NCBI GenBank assembly: GCA_902362365.1
Contig: CABIVQ010000045.1
Span: 1 to 24,758 of the forward strand
Length of the DNA stretch: 24,758 bases
Direction of reading: 5' to 3'
Source: Clostridiaceae bacterium
GTDB taxonomy: Bacteria > Bacillota > Clostridia > Peptostreptococcales > Peptostreptococcaceae
The stretch's first letter is position 1. Each line of letters opens with the position of its first letter. Shown in pieces: positions 15,691 through 23,174 of the stretch. The position numbers were made by a program, and so were the translations under genes. Under the pieces are notes generated by a model. It was not told the origin of the DNA and searched no databases. It worked only from the letters and a program-made list of their open reading frames with translations.

Positions 15691-16454
15691 ATAAATCCTC
15701 TCCTTAGAAGTGGTTTTTGGCAATACTCTAGTAAAAATGAAATTATAACTACTATAAATATCCAAGCGAATATACCAGGCGTATTAAAATTCATTTTTTC
15801 TAATTGTATTTGAGTTCCCATCCCATACTTAGGTTGACCATATACTTCTCCTGCTATAACAACCTTTAACGCTAGAGAAAAAGTAGAACCTAATATTGAT
15901 ATTATCCTAAATTTAATAGAAGGAACATATATTTTTAATACTTTATTATTTAGGCCTATCTTATATAAGTTAGCCATTTCTAATATCCCTTTATCTATAC
16001 TTAAAATAGAATCTAATATACTTTCATATAAAATAGGAAACACCATAGCAAATCCCACTATAAAAGGTGCATTATCCTTATCAAACCATATTAAAGATAA
16101 TACAATGACTATCATCGTAGGTATTGACTGAGTTATAACTGTAATAGGCTTAAGGAAATTTCTAATAAATCTATTAATATAAGAAATAATTCCCAGAGTA
16201 AGTGCTGCTACTATTGCAGTGAAAAAACTAAACAAACAACGGCTTATTGAAAAAATTACATCTAAGTAAAATCTAGATGAAAATATAATTTCTTTCATAC
16301 TATACAAAACTTGATTTATTGTCGGTAAGTAAATATCATTATCTATTTTCAAGGCTATAATTTGCCATAAAAGCAAGAGTACGACACATGAAAATGCCAT
16401 CTCAATTTTATCTATTTGTTGATCTTTATTCTCCTTTATAGAAAATCCCTTCAT
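15678..16454 (-). CDS. ABC importer permease (SsuC/TauC type)
   Basis: 258 residues, about six membrane segments (first around LLLLWQIIALKI). The EAA-type loop is recognisable but worn: LEMANLYKIGLNNKVLKIYVPSI. The late GEVYGQPKYGMGTQIQ and the closing GFIWKR fit permeases of the nitrate/sulfonate/taurine group. Start placed at ATG 16454, with GGGAGG about ten bases upstream inside the preceding gene; the frame is open further upstream but only over the binding-protein gene. The overlap with that gene is 29 bases, so translation is likely coupled. Confidence 0.88.
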   Translation of the reverse strand: MKGFSIKENKDQQIDKIEMAFSCVVLLLLWQIIALKIDNDIYLPTINQVLYSMKEIIFSSRFYLDVIFSISRCLFSFFTAIVAALTLGIISYINRFIRNFLKPITVITQSIPTMIVIVLSLIWFDKDNAPFIVGFAMVFPILYESILDSILSIDKGILEMANLYKIGLNNKVLKIYVPSIKFRIISILGSTFSLALKVVIAGEVYGQPKYGMGTQIQLEKMNFNTPGIFAWIFIVVIISFLLEYCQKPLLRRGFIWKR

Positions 16455-17409
16455 CCGGTAGCTTTCCTCCCACTGTCTTTGGCTCAAAGTCAAATAATTT
16501 TTGATAATAATCGTCATACTCTTTTTGCATTTCTGATATTCTAACAAATTCTAAATTTGCTCTTTCCATAGCTTTTTCTATTACTGTTGGTTCTGTACTT
16601 ACACCAAACTCTTTAGCATAAATACCTGCATCTTTTGAATTCTCATTTAACCATTTTATACCATTTGATATTTCTTCTGTGAAACTTTTTACAAACTCTG
16701 GATTTTCCCTCGCAAAATCTGATTTTATTATTAAAGTTGATTGAGGATATCCTGTTTTTGAATCACTTATTTCTTTCCAAGCATCATTTAATCCTTTTAT
16801 AATTTTAATATTTTCATTCTTTATCATCAAACCTGTCAAAGCTGGTTCTGCTACAAACCCAGTATTTAATTTACCTGTTGCCATCAATGGTACTAATTCA
16901 CTCATTGCATTTACATAATTAAAATTTACATCTTTGGTATTTATATTTTTTTCTTTTAAAATTGTTTGTACAGTTATATCTGGCGTTAATCCCTTACCTG
17001 TATTTCCAACTTCTTTTCCTAGTAAATCGTCAAAGTCATTTATATCTTCACTAGACACTAAATAAAAAGATCCCATTCCTACAGTACCTAATATTTGATA
17101 GTTAGAAGTTTTATTATATGCCATTGCAGCCATATTCGATGGAACAACAGCTATATCCGGCTCCTGTTTCATTACTGTTGTTGAAAGCGAATCACTAGTT
17201 GCTTCTATAGAATACTCTATTTTATATCCTTTCATAACTTCTGGATCTTCTTTTGCAAGCTTAGCTAAAGATATCGCAGGTAATCCATCTGGAGCTGTGA
17301 CCTTTACATTCTTAATTTCAACTACTGGCTCTTCTTTAGTCTGATTACATCCAACTAAAAGAGTTCCTCCTATAAGGATTGATAATAATAGAGTTATACT
17401 TTTTTTCAT
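16426..17409 (-). CDS. ABC importer substrate-binding lipoprotein (NMT1/SsuA-like), ligand unknown
   Basis: 327 residues. Lipoprotein signal MKKSITLLLSILIGGTLLVG with lipid-modified Cys21. Periplasmic-binding fold of the NMT1/THI5-SsuA type: VTAPDGLPAISLAKLA, DIAVVPSNMAAMAY, a hinge GKEVGNTGKGLTPDITVQ, and MATGKLNTGFVAEPAL. First gene of an operon with the permease and ATPase. Relatives carry nitrate, sulfonates, taurine, riboflavin or thiamine precursors. No TPP or FMN riboswitch was recognised upstream, so regulation gives no ligand clue. Ribosome site AGGAGA/GGGGG before the ATG. Confidence 0.88.
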   Translation of the reverse strand: MKKSITLLLSILIGGTLLVGCNQTKEEPVVEIKNVKVTAPDGLPAISLAKLAKEDPEVMKGYKIEYSIEATSDSLSTTVMKQEPDIAVVPSNMAAMAYNKTSNYQILGTVGMGSFYLVSSEDINDFDDLLGKEVGNTGKGLTPDITVQTILKEKNINTKDVNFNYVNAMSELVPLMATGKLNTGFVAEPALTGLMIKNENIKIIKGLNDAWKEISDSKTGYPQSTLIIKSDFARENPEFVKSFTEEISNGIKWLNENSKDAGIYAKEFGVSTEPTVIEKAMERANLEFVRISEMQKEYDDYYQKLFDFEPKTVGGKLPDEGIFYKGE

Positions 17410-17461
17410 TCTCCTGCCCCCTTTTAATTTTCTACATTATTCTGTTTTATTTTATAGTTCT

Positions 17462-17500
17462 CTTATTTTATAAGATACTCCTTCCTTATATATAATTCAA
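17462..17500 (-). promoter_or_regulatory. Promoter and palindrome before the ABC importer operon
   Basis: TTGAAT (17495-17500) and TATCTT (17472-17477) with a 17-base spacer on the minus strand. A 13-base palindrome CTTATTTTATAAG (17462-17474) overlaps the -10, a position suited to a repressor, but it is AT-only in the arms except the ends. Confidence 0.5.
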
Positions 17501-17507
17501 TTTAAAT

Positions 17508-17589
17508 AAAAAAGGAATTATCTCGATCAAAGAATCTATTTATAAAGCTATTGCTTAATTATATAAATTTCTTCTATCGAAATAATTCC
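17508..17589 (-). terminator. Extended near-palindromic hairpin, probable terminator of nupC
   Basis: Outer arms 17514-17534 and 17569-17589 match over 21 bases with three mismatches; inside are a second stem ATTTATA/TATAAAT (17538-17544, 17562-17568) and a third AAGC/GCTT. On the minus strand the hairpin is followed by six T (17508-17513). It starts about 30 bases past the nupC stop. The size (76 bases) is unusual for a terminator in this window. Confidence 0.65.
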
Positions 17590-17618
17590 TATCATATTTT
17601 TTATTTATTAATTAAACT

Positions 17619-18827
17619 CTATAATGCTACTATTAAGCCTACTACTAAAGCACTTAATAAGCTTACTAAAAATCCACCTATCATACCTCTAAAAGCAAGT
17701 TGTGATAATTGATTTCTTTTTTCAGGACAAAATACTGATATTCCTGATATACATATACCTATGCTTGATATATTTGCAAATCCAGTTAAAGATATAGCTA
17801 ACATAAGTCCTGTTCTATAGTCTAGAGATTTTATGACTTCTCCTAGCTGACCGAATGCTACGAATTCATTTAAAACCAATTTAGTTCCTAGTAATTGGCC
17901 CGCAAGTGAAACATCATCTGGTGATATACCCATTAAAAATCCTATTGGAGCAAATATTACTGATAATATTTGTTCTAATGATAATCCAAATATACCTAAT
18001 GCTCCATTAACTAGCGCTACTAAAGATATTATAGCTATAAGAGATGCTCCTATACCTAGTACCATATTTAGACCATCTGTAGCTCCCTGAGATATTGCAG
18101 ATAAAATATTCGCATTATCTCCTTTATTATCTATACTTACCTCTTGAACTATATTACCATCTAGATTTTTTTCTTCTGGCAACATAAGCTTTGAAACTAT
18201 TATACTGCCTAATGGTACTAATGCTCCACCTATTAATAAATACTGCATTGGTATTCCCATGCCTGCATATCCCATAAGAACACTTGCAGACATACTACCC
18301 ATACCTGAAATTAAAACTAACATTATTTCACTTTTAGTCATATATTTTAAGTATTTGCTTACTAATATTGGAGATTCAGTCTGTCCTAAAAACATATTAG
18401 CAACAGCAACAAAACTCTCTACCTTAGAAGTGCCTAGTATCTTTCCTATAGCTCCACCAATTACCTTTACAACTGCTCCTATAACACCCATATAATATAA
18501 TGCACCAACTAATGCTGATATGAATATTATATTACCTAACACTTGTATTCCAAACACAACTCCAGTTGGAGCTCCTCCATCTGCTAGTGATCCAAATACA
18601 AAGTCTAGTCCTTCACTTCCATAACTTAATATATTTGTTACAAAGTCAGACACCTTCTCTAAAGCCATTTGCCCTAAAGGAAATTTTACTAATATAAATG
18701 CTATTATAAATTGTATTACTAAAGCTTTTAATATCATTTTTTTATTGATATTTTTCTTATTCTCAGAGAATAAATATAACCCACTTAGCAAAACAACTAT
18801 ACCTAATGTGTTTAATAATATTGTCAT
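17619..18827 (-). CDS. nupC: Concentrative nucleoside transporter, NupC/CNT family
   Basis: 402 residues, hydrophobic throughout, normal length. Family marks include VFGIQVLGNIIFISALVGALYYMGVIG, the MFLGQTESPILVSKYL motif (nucleoside-contacting Gln/Glu region of CNT proteins), GMGSMSASVLMGYAGMGIP and the C-terminal LNEFVAFGQL and GFANISSIGI stretches. It imports nucleosides by Na+ or H+ symport. ATG start with GAGGAATGGG upstream. Own promoter and terminator. Preference for purine or pyrimidine nucleosides cannot be told. Confidence 0.94.
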   Translation of the reverse strand: MTILLNTLGIVVLLSGLYLFSENKKNINKKMILKALVIQFIIAFILVKFPLGQMALEKVSDFVTNILSYGSEGLDFVFGSLADGGAPTGVVFGIQVLGNIIFISALVGALYYMGVIGAVVKVIGGAIGKILGTSKVESFVAVANMFLGQTESPILVSKYLKYMTKSEIMLVLISGMGSMSASVLMGYAGMGIPMQYLLIGGALVPLGSIIVSKLMLPEEKNLDGNIVQEVSIDNKGDNANILSAISQGATDGLNMVLGIGASLIAIISLVALVNGALGIFGLSLEQILSVIFAPIGFLMGISPDDVSLAGQLLGTKLVLNEFVAFGQLGEVIKSLDYRTGLMLAISLTGFANISSIGICISGISVFCPEKRNQLSQLAFRGMIGGFLVSLLSALVVGLIVAL

Positions 18828-18875
18828 TTGATTTACCCATTCCTCTTTATATTATTTTTTTATTTATGATTTACT

Positions 18876-18905
18876 ATTATAACGTCTATACTCTTATCTT
18901 TTCAA
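18876..18905 (-). promoter_or_regulatory. nupC promoter
   Basis: TTGAAA (18900-18905) and TATAAT (18876-18881) with an 18-base spacer on the minus strand, about 50 bases before the nupC ATG. Confidence 0.7.
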
Positions 18906-18914
18906 CACTTTATG

Positions 18915-18930
18915 ACATATTTCGATATGT
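18915..18930. promoter_or_regulatory. Palindrome upstream of the nupC promoter
   Basis: ACATAT, four bases, ATATGT; lies ten bases upstream of the nupC -35. A candidate activator or repressor site; could be chance in AT-rich DNA. Confidence 0.3.
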
Positions 18931-18977
18931 TCTATTATTCTTTATATTCATAAAATATACTATAATTCGAATAAAAT

Positions 18978-19008
18978 AAAAGCTATAGATCTTATATCTA
19001 TAGCTTTT
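18978..19008. terminator. Terminator after the small membrane protein gene
   Basis: Perfect 13-bp stem (18978-18990 with 18996-19008, loop CTTAT), 15 bases past the stop of the minus-strand gene, with T-rich tails on both sides. Confidence 0.85.
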
Positions 19009-19022
19009 AAGTTTACTTATAT

Positions 19023-19514
19023 TTAATTTGATATATTTTCTATTTTGTATAAGGTATCGTAAATATAATTACAAATTACCAACGTTACAAAACTACATAC
19101 TATACTAAATAATAGTATTAAGCCTTGTAATAAAATCCCATTACTATATTGTATACTTAAAATACTAGTTCTTAATGTCATGTTCATTCCGTTTATTGAA
19201 ATAGCTAAAATAACTCCATTTATTATACTTATTAAAATATTTTTATTTAAATAATGACTAAACATTCCAGGAAAAACTCCTATTACACCATAAAAAAATA
19301 AAAATATTATGCTATGATAATAATCAGTGGATAGAATAAATAAAAATACTATTATATATGTCAAAAGACCTGTACTTGGCGACTTTTTGCTTATTATATA
19401 TATTGGAACTGTACTCAATACAATAAATAAAGTAAGTACATTTGAATAAAATTTAAGTATACACATAATTATAGCCATAGAAATTAAAAATATAGTCGAA
19501 TATTTCTTTTCCAT
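19023..19514 (-). CDS. Small polytopic membrane protein, function unknown
   Basis: 163 residues with about five hydrophobic helices. The stretch IVLSTVPIYIISKKSPSTG followed by LFFYGVIGVFPGMFSHYLNK is reminiscent of the N-terminal half of DUF2232/YybS-type or ECF S-component-like membrane proteins, but the resemblance is by eye only. Good ribosome site GGAGGG seven bases before the ATG and its own terminator support a real gene. Its neighbour upstream (the cyclic-di-GMP protein) has a separate terminator, so the two are probably not one operon. Confidence 0.75.
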   Translation of the reverse strand: MEKKYSTIFLISMAIIMCILKFYSNVLTLFIVLSTVPIYIISKKSPSTGLLTYIIVFLFILSTDYYHSIIFLFFYGVIGVFPGMFSHYLNKNILISIINGVILAISINGMNMTLRTSILSIQYSNGILLQGLILLFSIVCSFVTLVICNYIYDTLYKIENISN

Positions 19515-19589
19515 AATATCCCTCCATGAACTGTCATTTCATGTGCATTTTTATATAGTATAATATGTTATGCTAACTTAATCGGATAC

Positions 19590-19631
19590 AAAAATAGTGT
19601 TTCAAATTGTATGACTTGAAACACTATTTTT
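19590..19631 (-). terminator. Terminator after the GGDEF/HD-GYP gene
   Basis: Perfect 16-bp stem AAAAATAGTGTTTCAA with its complement (19590-19605, 19616-19631, loop of ten), beginning two bases past the stop, with the A/T ends providing the U tract. Confidence 0.9.
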
Positions 19632-19632
19632 A

Positions 19633-21393
19633 TTATATATTTAATTCTATACTATTTATAAAAATATCTACTATTTCTGGATCAAATTGTGTCCCAGAAC
19701 ATCTTCTTAACTCTTTTATTGCATCTTCTTTTTTCATAGCCTTTTTATACACTCTTTCATGTACCATAGCATCATAAGAATCTGCTACAGCTATAATTCG
19801 AGAAAGTAACGGTATTTCTTCCTTTTTTAATCCTAACGGATATCCACTACCATCCCATTTTTCATGGTGAGTAAGAACGTTCTTTGCTACACTTCCTAAT
19901 TCACCTAATGAGTTAACTATTCTATATCCCTTTTCAACATGACTCTTCATTATTTCAAATTCTTCATCATTTAATTTACTAGGTTTTAAGAGTATATCTT
20001 CTGGAATTCCTATTTTACCTATATCATGTAATTCTGCTGACAAAATTAATTCGTCTAAATCAGACGTTTTAAGGTTCATTTTTTTTCCAATTTCAGTTGC
20101 ATATTCTACAACTCTAATTGTATGTCTATTCGTATCTGTATTTTTCGCCTTTAACAATTTTCTATATGATTCTAATATAGAACTCCTTACACTTTTACTT
20201 TGTAATAATTTCTGTCTATATAGCTTATCCTCAACCTTCTTTATATAGTCATAAATATTATCATCTGGTGTATATCTTACAGTTTCTCCTAAAGCTACAC
20301 TTAGTTGCATATAATCATAGTTAGACTTATTACAATTATTTATTATTTTTTTCATAATTTTTTCACAATTAGATTCATCACATTTCGGAACTAGTATCAT
20401 AAATTCGTCTCCGCCCCATCTAAATACATGTCCTTTTTCACTACATGAATCCTTCAGTACCTTAGCTATTTCCTTTAATAAAGTATCTCCCTCTAGATGT
20501 CCAAAAGTATCATTAATAATTCTTAATCCATTTACATCTCCCATGATAATTCCTAATGGATGATATTTTTCATGGTTTAATTCTTTCATTTTTTCTTCAA
20601 AGCTATATCTATTATAAAGACCTGTGAGCATATCTGTTTGACTTAGATATCTTAATTTTTCCTCTATTTTCTTCCTATCTGTAATATTCCTTGATAGACC
20701 TACTACTCCCCATACATTTCCATCATTATTGATTACAGGTATCTTTAAGTTTTCTTCTATTACTTCTTGACCCAACTCATTTTTAAATTTACACTCAAAG
20801 TATTTAGTTTTTTTACTACAAATAATTTCTTTATCTTGATCTATAAAAGTTTGGGCTACGTTGCTATCATCATAAATATCTAAATCTGTTTTCCCTACTA
20901 TATCTGCTATTCCTCTTTTTCTATAAAATTCTTCAAATGTTTTATTATATCCTATAAATTTACTGTCTCTATCCTTATAAAAAATAGCTTCTGGAACTGA
21001 ATCTATAATTGTTCTTAAAATATCTTTTTGATTATTAACTTCTATTTCTCTTTCTTTTCTATCATTTGTATCTATCAGTATCCCTGCGACCGCATTAAGA
21101 TCTCCCTCTTTATCTATTATAGGAAACATATGACACTCCATATAATTACCGTTTACCATAGATTCACTTTTGTGAACTTTTCTATCACTTATACATTGCT
21201 TTATTTGACTATCATATTCTTCTGATACGCTTACTTGAAACACTTCTTTATTTGTTTTACCCTTAACATCAGATAATTTTATATTAAATTTTTTTTCATA
21301 TGATTTATTTAAAAATATTATCTTTGAATCTATACTTTCAATCCATACTGGTAATGGTATATTTTCTAAAAATAACTTATATATTCCGTCTAT
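19633..21393 (-). CDS. PAS-PAS-GGDEF-HD-GYP cyclic-di-GMP protein, apparent AUA start
   Basis: 586 residues from an AUA codon at 21391-21393. N-terminal PAS domain (about 1-110, beginning DGIYKLFLENIPLPVWIES), second PAS/PAC (about 120-240), GGDEF domain (about 245-395; motif RWGGDEF with GGDEF at 327-331, and GDVNGLRIINDTFGH), then HD-GYP (about 405-580; HDIGKIGIP, HHEKWDGSGYPLGL, RIIAVADSYDAM). Both catalytic motifs look intact, so it may make and/or degrade cyclic-di-GMP; no RxxD inhibitory site precedes GGDEF. No membrane segment, so cytoplasmic. The first canonical-type start is GTG at 21243, which would delete half the first PAS and has no ribosome site; AUA lies nine bases after GGAGGG and nothing else in frame follows the upstream TAA (21412-21414). 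Monocistronic. Confidence 0.9.
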   Translation of the reverse strand: MDGIYKLFLENIPLPVWIESIDSKIIFLNKSYEKKFNIKLSDVKGKTNKEVFQVSVSEEYDSQIKQCISDRKVHKSESMVNGNYMECHMFPIIDKEGDLNAVAGILIDTNDRKEREIEVNNQKDILRTIIDSVPEAIFYKDRDSKFIGYNKTFEEFYRKRGIADIVGKTDLDIYDDSNVAQTFIDQDKEIICSKKTKYFECKFKNELGQEVIEENLKIPVINNDGNVWGVVGLSRNITDRKKIEEKLRYLSQTDMLTGLYNRYSFEEKMKELNHEKYHPLGIIMGDVNGLRIINDTFGHLEGDTLLKEIAKVLKDSCSEKGHVFRWGGDEFMILVPKCDESNCEKIMKKIINNCNKSNYDYMQLSVALGETVRYTPDDNIYDYIKKVEDKLYRQKLLQSKSVRSSILESYRKLLKAKNTDTNRHTIRVVEYATEIGKKMNLKTSDLDELILSAELHDIGKIGIPEDILLKPSKLNDEEFEIMKSHVEKGYRIVNSLGELGSVAKNVLTHHEKWDGSGYPLGLKKEEIPLLSRIIAVADSYDAMVHERVYKKAMKKEDAIKELRRCSGTQFDPEIVDIFINSIELNI

Positions 21394-21457
21394 ATTAACA
21401 CACCCTCCATCTTAAAACATTTCACTTCTCTATATATACAATGTTATTGACTATTTT

Positions 21458-21486
21458 ATTATAATACCTCCATCAAATTTATACAA
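21458..21486 (-). promoter_or_regulatory. Promoter of the GGDEF/HD-GYP gene
   Basis: TTGTAT (21481-21486) and TATAAT (21458-21463) with a 17-base spacer on the minus strand, about 65 bases before the inferred AUA start and its ribosome site. Its position supports a start upstream of 21243. The rest of 21487-21670 shows nothing recognisable; no cyclic-di-GMP riboswitch was seen. Confidence 0.65.
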
Positions 21487-21670
21487 TATTAGACAAATGA
21501 TATAGTAAAAATTTCAAACTCTCAATTGCAGTCTTCAATATTAGATAATTAATGTTTATACGATATGTCATAATTTAATTCATTTTTATAATATTTAATG
21601 CTAAAATAAAATTTACTTTGCTTGAACCAATACATAGGTGAAATATTTTAAGCGTAGTAGTTGGTATTAT

Positions 21671-21714
21671 AAAAATAGGTTGCGCTAAAATATATTTTTG
21701 CGCAACCTATTTTT
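21671..21714. terminator. Terminator after the folD-like gene
   Basis: Perfect 15-bp stem with GC-rich core TTGCGC/GCGCAA (21671-21685 with 21700-21714) and A/T ends that give U tracts on either strand. It begins one base past the folD-like stop. Confidence 0.9.
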
Positions 21715-21715
21715 T

Positions 21716-22576
21716 CTAATCAATTATTTCAAAATTCATTTTATATAATTCTATAACATTTTCTATTAATGAATTAATTGTAGCTTTTCCAGTGCAATTA
21801 ATTCTATTTGATACAACACTAGCTTTACCTAAATTAACAATTTCATCTATATCAAAATCTAATATTTGTTTTCTTCCTACATAAGTAAATCCTACTCCAA
21901 TTACAGTAGCACCTTCCTTAATATCCCTTGCATCAACTAGATTTTGTCTCCCTACACAAGATATAATTATGTCTGCCATTTTAACTAAATCAGATAAGTT
22001 ACTTGTTTTACTATTTGCATTTATTAAAGTTGCTCCTCTATTCATTAGCATGGCACATAATGGTTTACCTACATGATTAGATTTTCCTATAACTAATGCA
22101 ACTTTACCTTCTATTTGTATATTATTATACTCAAGTAATGATATTACTCCTTTAGGAGTTGCAGGTGCTAGTAACCTATCATTACCTAAGTTAATTTCTC
22201 CTATCCATTCCTTAGCAAAACCATCTGCATCTACAGTATAATCTATTAATTTCATAAGGTATTCTGTATCTAAATGTTTAAATGTAGGTAGTTGAAGAAT
22301 TACTGGTATCTTTTCTTCGTTACATTTATTTATTATTTTTTCTACATCATTGTTAGTACAATCTGCTTCTAATTTTATAGCATTTACTTTTAATCCTGCT
22401 TTTTCCCCTTCTGTTATCTTTCCTTTTATATATCTTGCATTACCTTCATCATCTGAAGCATTTATTATTATAAACTCTGGCTTTCTATTTATCCTAGCCT
22501 CTATTTTTTTAGTTTCTTCTTTAAACTTATGTATCTTATTCTCACACATTTCTATTGCATCTACTATTTTTGTCAT
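21716..22576 (-). CDS. folD: Divergent FolD-like methylene-THF dehydrogenase/cyclohydrolase
   Basis: 286 residues. Overall FolD fold: catalytic Tyr49 and Lys53 in ARYIKGK, Gln95 in VILQLPTFKHLD, DADGF with Asp118, PATPKGVISLL (138-148), and the NAD(P)-site VALVIGKSNHVGKP (159-172). Known FolD enzymes interconvert methylene-, methenyl- and formyl-tetrahydrofolate. Several usually invariant parts have changed: DGFHPxN is DGFAKEW, VIDVGIN is VIGVGFT, and the C-terminal TPVPGGVGPMT loop, which touches folate and the cofactor, is replaced by NRINCTGKATINS. So the cyclohydrolase residues are kept while the loop closing the active site is altered. It may be a second, specialised paralogue. ATG with AGGAGATG upstream. 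Confidence 0.85.
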   Translation of the reverse strand: MTKIVDAIEMCENKIHKFKEETKKIEARINRKPEFIIINASDDEGNARYIKGKITEGEKAGLKVNAIKLEADCTNNDVEKIINKCNEEKIPVILQLPTFKHLDTEYLMKLIDYTVDADGFAKEWIGEINLGNDRLLAPATPKGVISLLEYNNIQIEGKVALVIGKSNHVGKPLCAMLMNRGATLINANSKTSNLSDLVKMADIIISCVGRQNLVDARDIKEGATVIGVGFTYVGRKQILDFDIDEIVNLGKASVVSNRINCTGKATINSLIENVIELYKMNFEIID

Positions 22577-22740
22577 AATTCATCTCCTAATTTCTTTATT
22601 TCTATTATAATATGTTTTCTTTGCATTATAAATATTATGTTTATTAATTATACTATAAAATTTTCTATTTCAAATTTACACCTAAAAAAGACCTAACAAT
22701 ATATAAAGCTAAGTTCAGATTTATTTTGGTTTATAAAAAT

Positions 22741-22935
22741 TTATTTATATTTTATTAATTTTGCTAATTCTATAACTATAGTAGAAATCAGTACTAACCA
22801 TAAGCAAATCCTTAATTATGCAATTCTAAATACATTCGGTATTGAAAATATTTCTCTTATTCCTGGTATTAGTGTTATTCCATAAAATACAAAACACAAT
22901 ATATATGTAATATTTTTCCATGTAAATATACTCAT
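22741..22935 (-). pseudogene. Small two-helix membrane protein gene split by an in-frame TAA
   Basis: From ATG at 22935 the frame encodes 39 residues (MSIFTWKNITYILCFVFYG, then ITLIPGIREIFSIPNVFRIA), hits TAA at 22816-22818, and continues in the same frame for 24 more residues (LRICLWLVLISTIVIELAK, then LIKYK) to TAA at 22741-22743. Both halves look like genuine coding sequence: one hydrophobic helix each, with basic residues flanking. The simplest reading is a 64-codon small membrane protein gene inactivated by one nonsense change; alternatively the first 39 residues may be a functional peptide. No strong ribosome site was seen (only AAGAAAA). Family not recognised. The surrounding 22577-23077 otherwise holds folD upstream sequence and AT-rich DNA. 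Confidence 0.5.
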
Positions 22936-23077
22936 ATATTTTTTTTCTTGGATAAAAATATAGTAATAGATATATATAATCTATGTAAGCATTTTACATA
23001 ATTATACATTCTTTATATTATCTACAATTGTATCCAATATTTTTTGTCGAATCATGTAGGAAAAATTAAGGAAAACA

Positions 23078-23105
23078 TTGTTTTTTTTAAAAAAAGTATT
23101 ATAAT
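23078..23105 (+). promoter_or_regulatory. Candidate promoter of the amino-acid permease gene
   Basis: TTGTTT (23078-23083) and TATAAT (23100-23105) with a 16-base spacer, about 70 bases before the ATG. The spacer is a T8-A7 tract, which would be intrinsically curved. Confidence 0.55.
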
Positions 23106-23174
23106 GGTATTTGTCGTTAAAAAACAAGTAATAATTCGTACAGTAATTTTTTAAACAAAGAAAGGAATAACAAT

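Noticed and set aside
17410..17510. Possible TPP riboswitch upstream of the NMT1-like ABC operon
   Set aside because: The conserved CTGAGA and ACCTGATC elements are absent; the space is also too short.
22655..22680. CodY-like AATTTTC stretch upstream of folD
   Set aside because: Only the left half matches the CodY consensus; the right half diverges, so it is likely AT composition.
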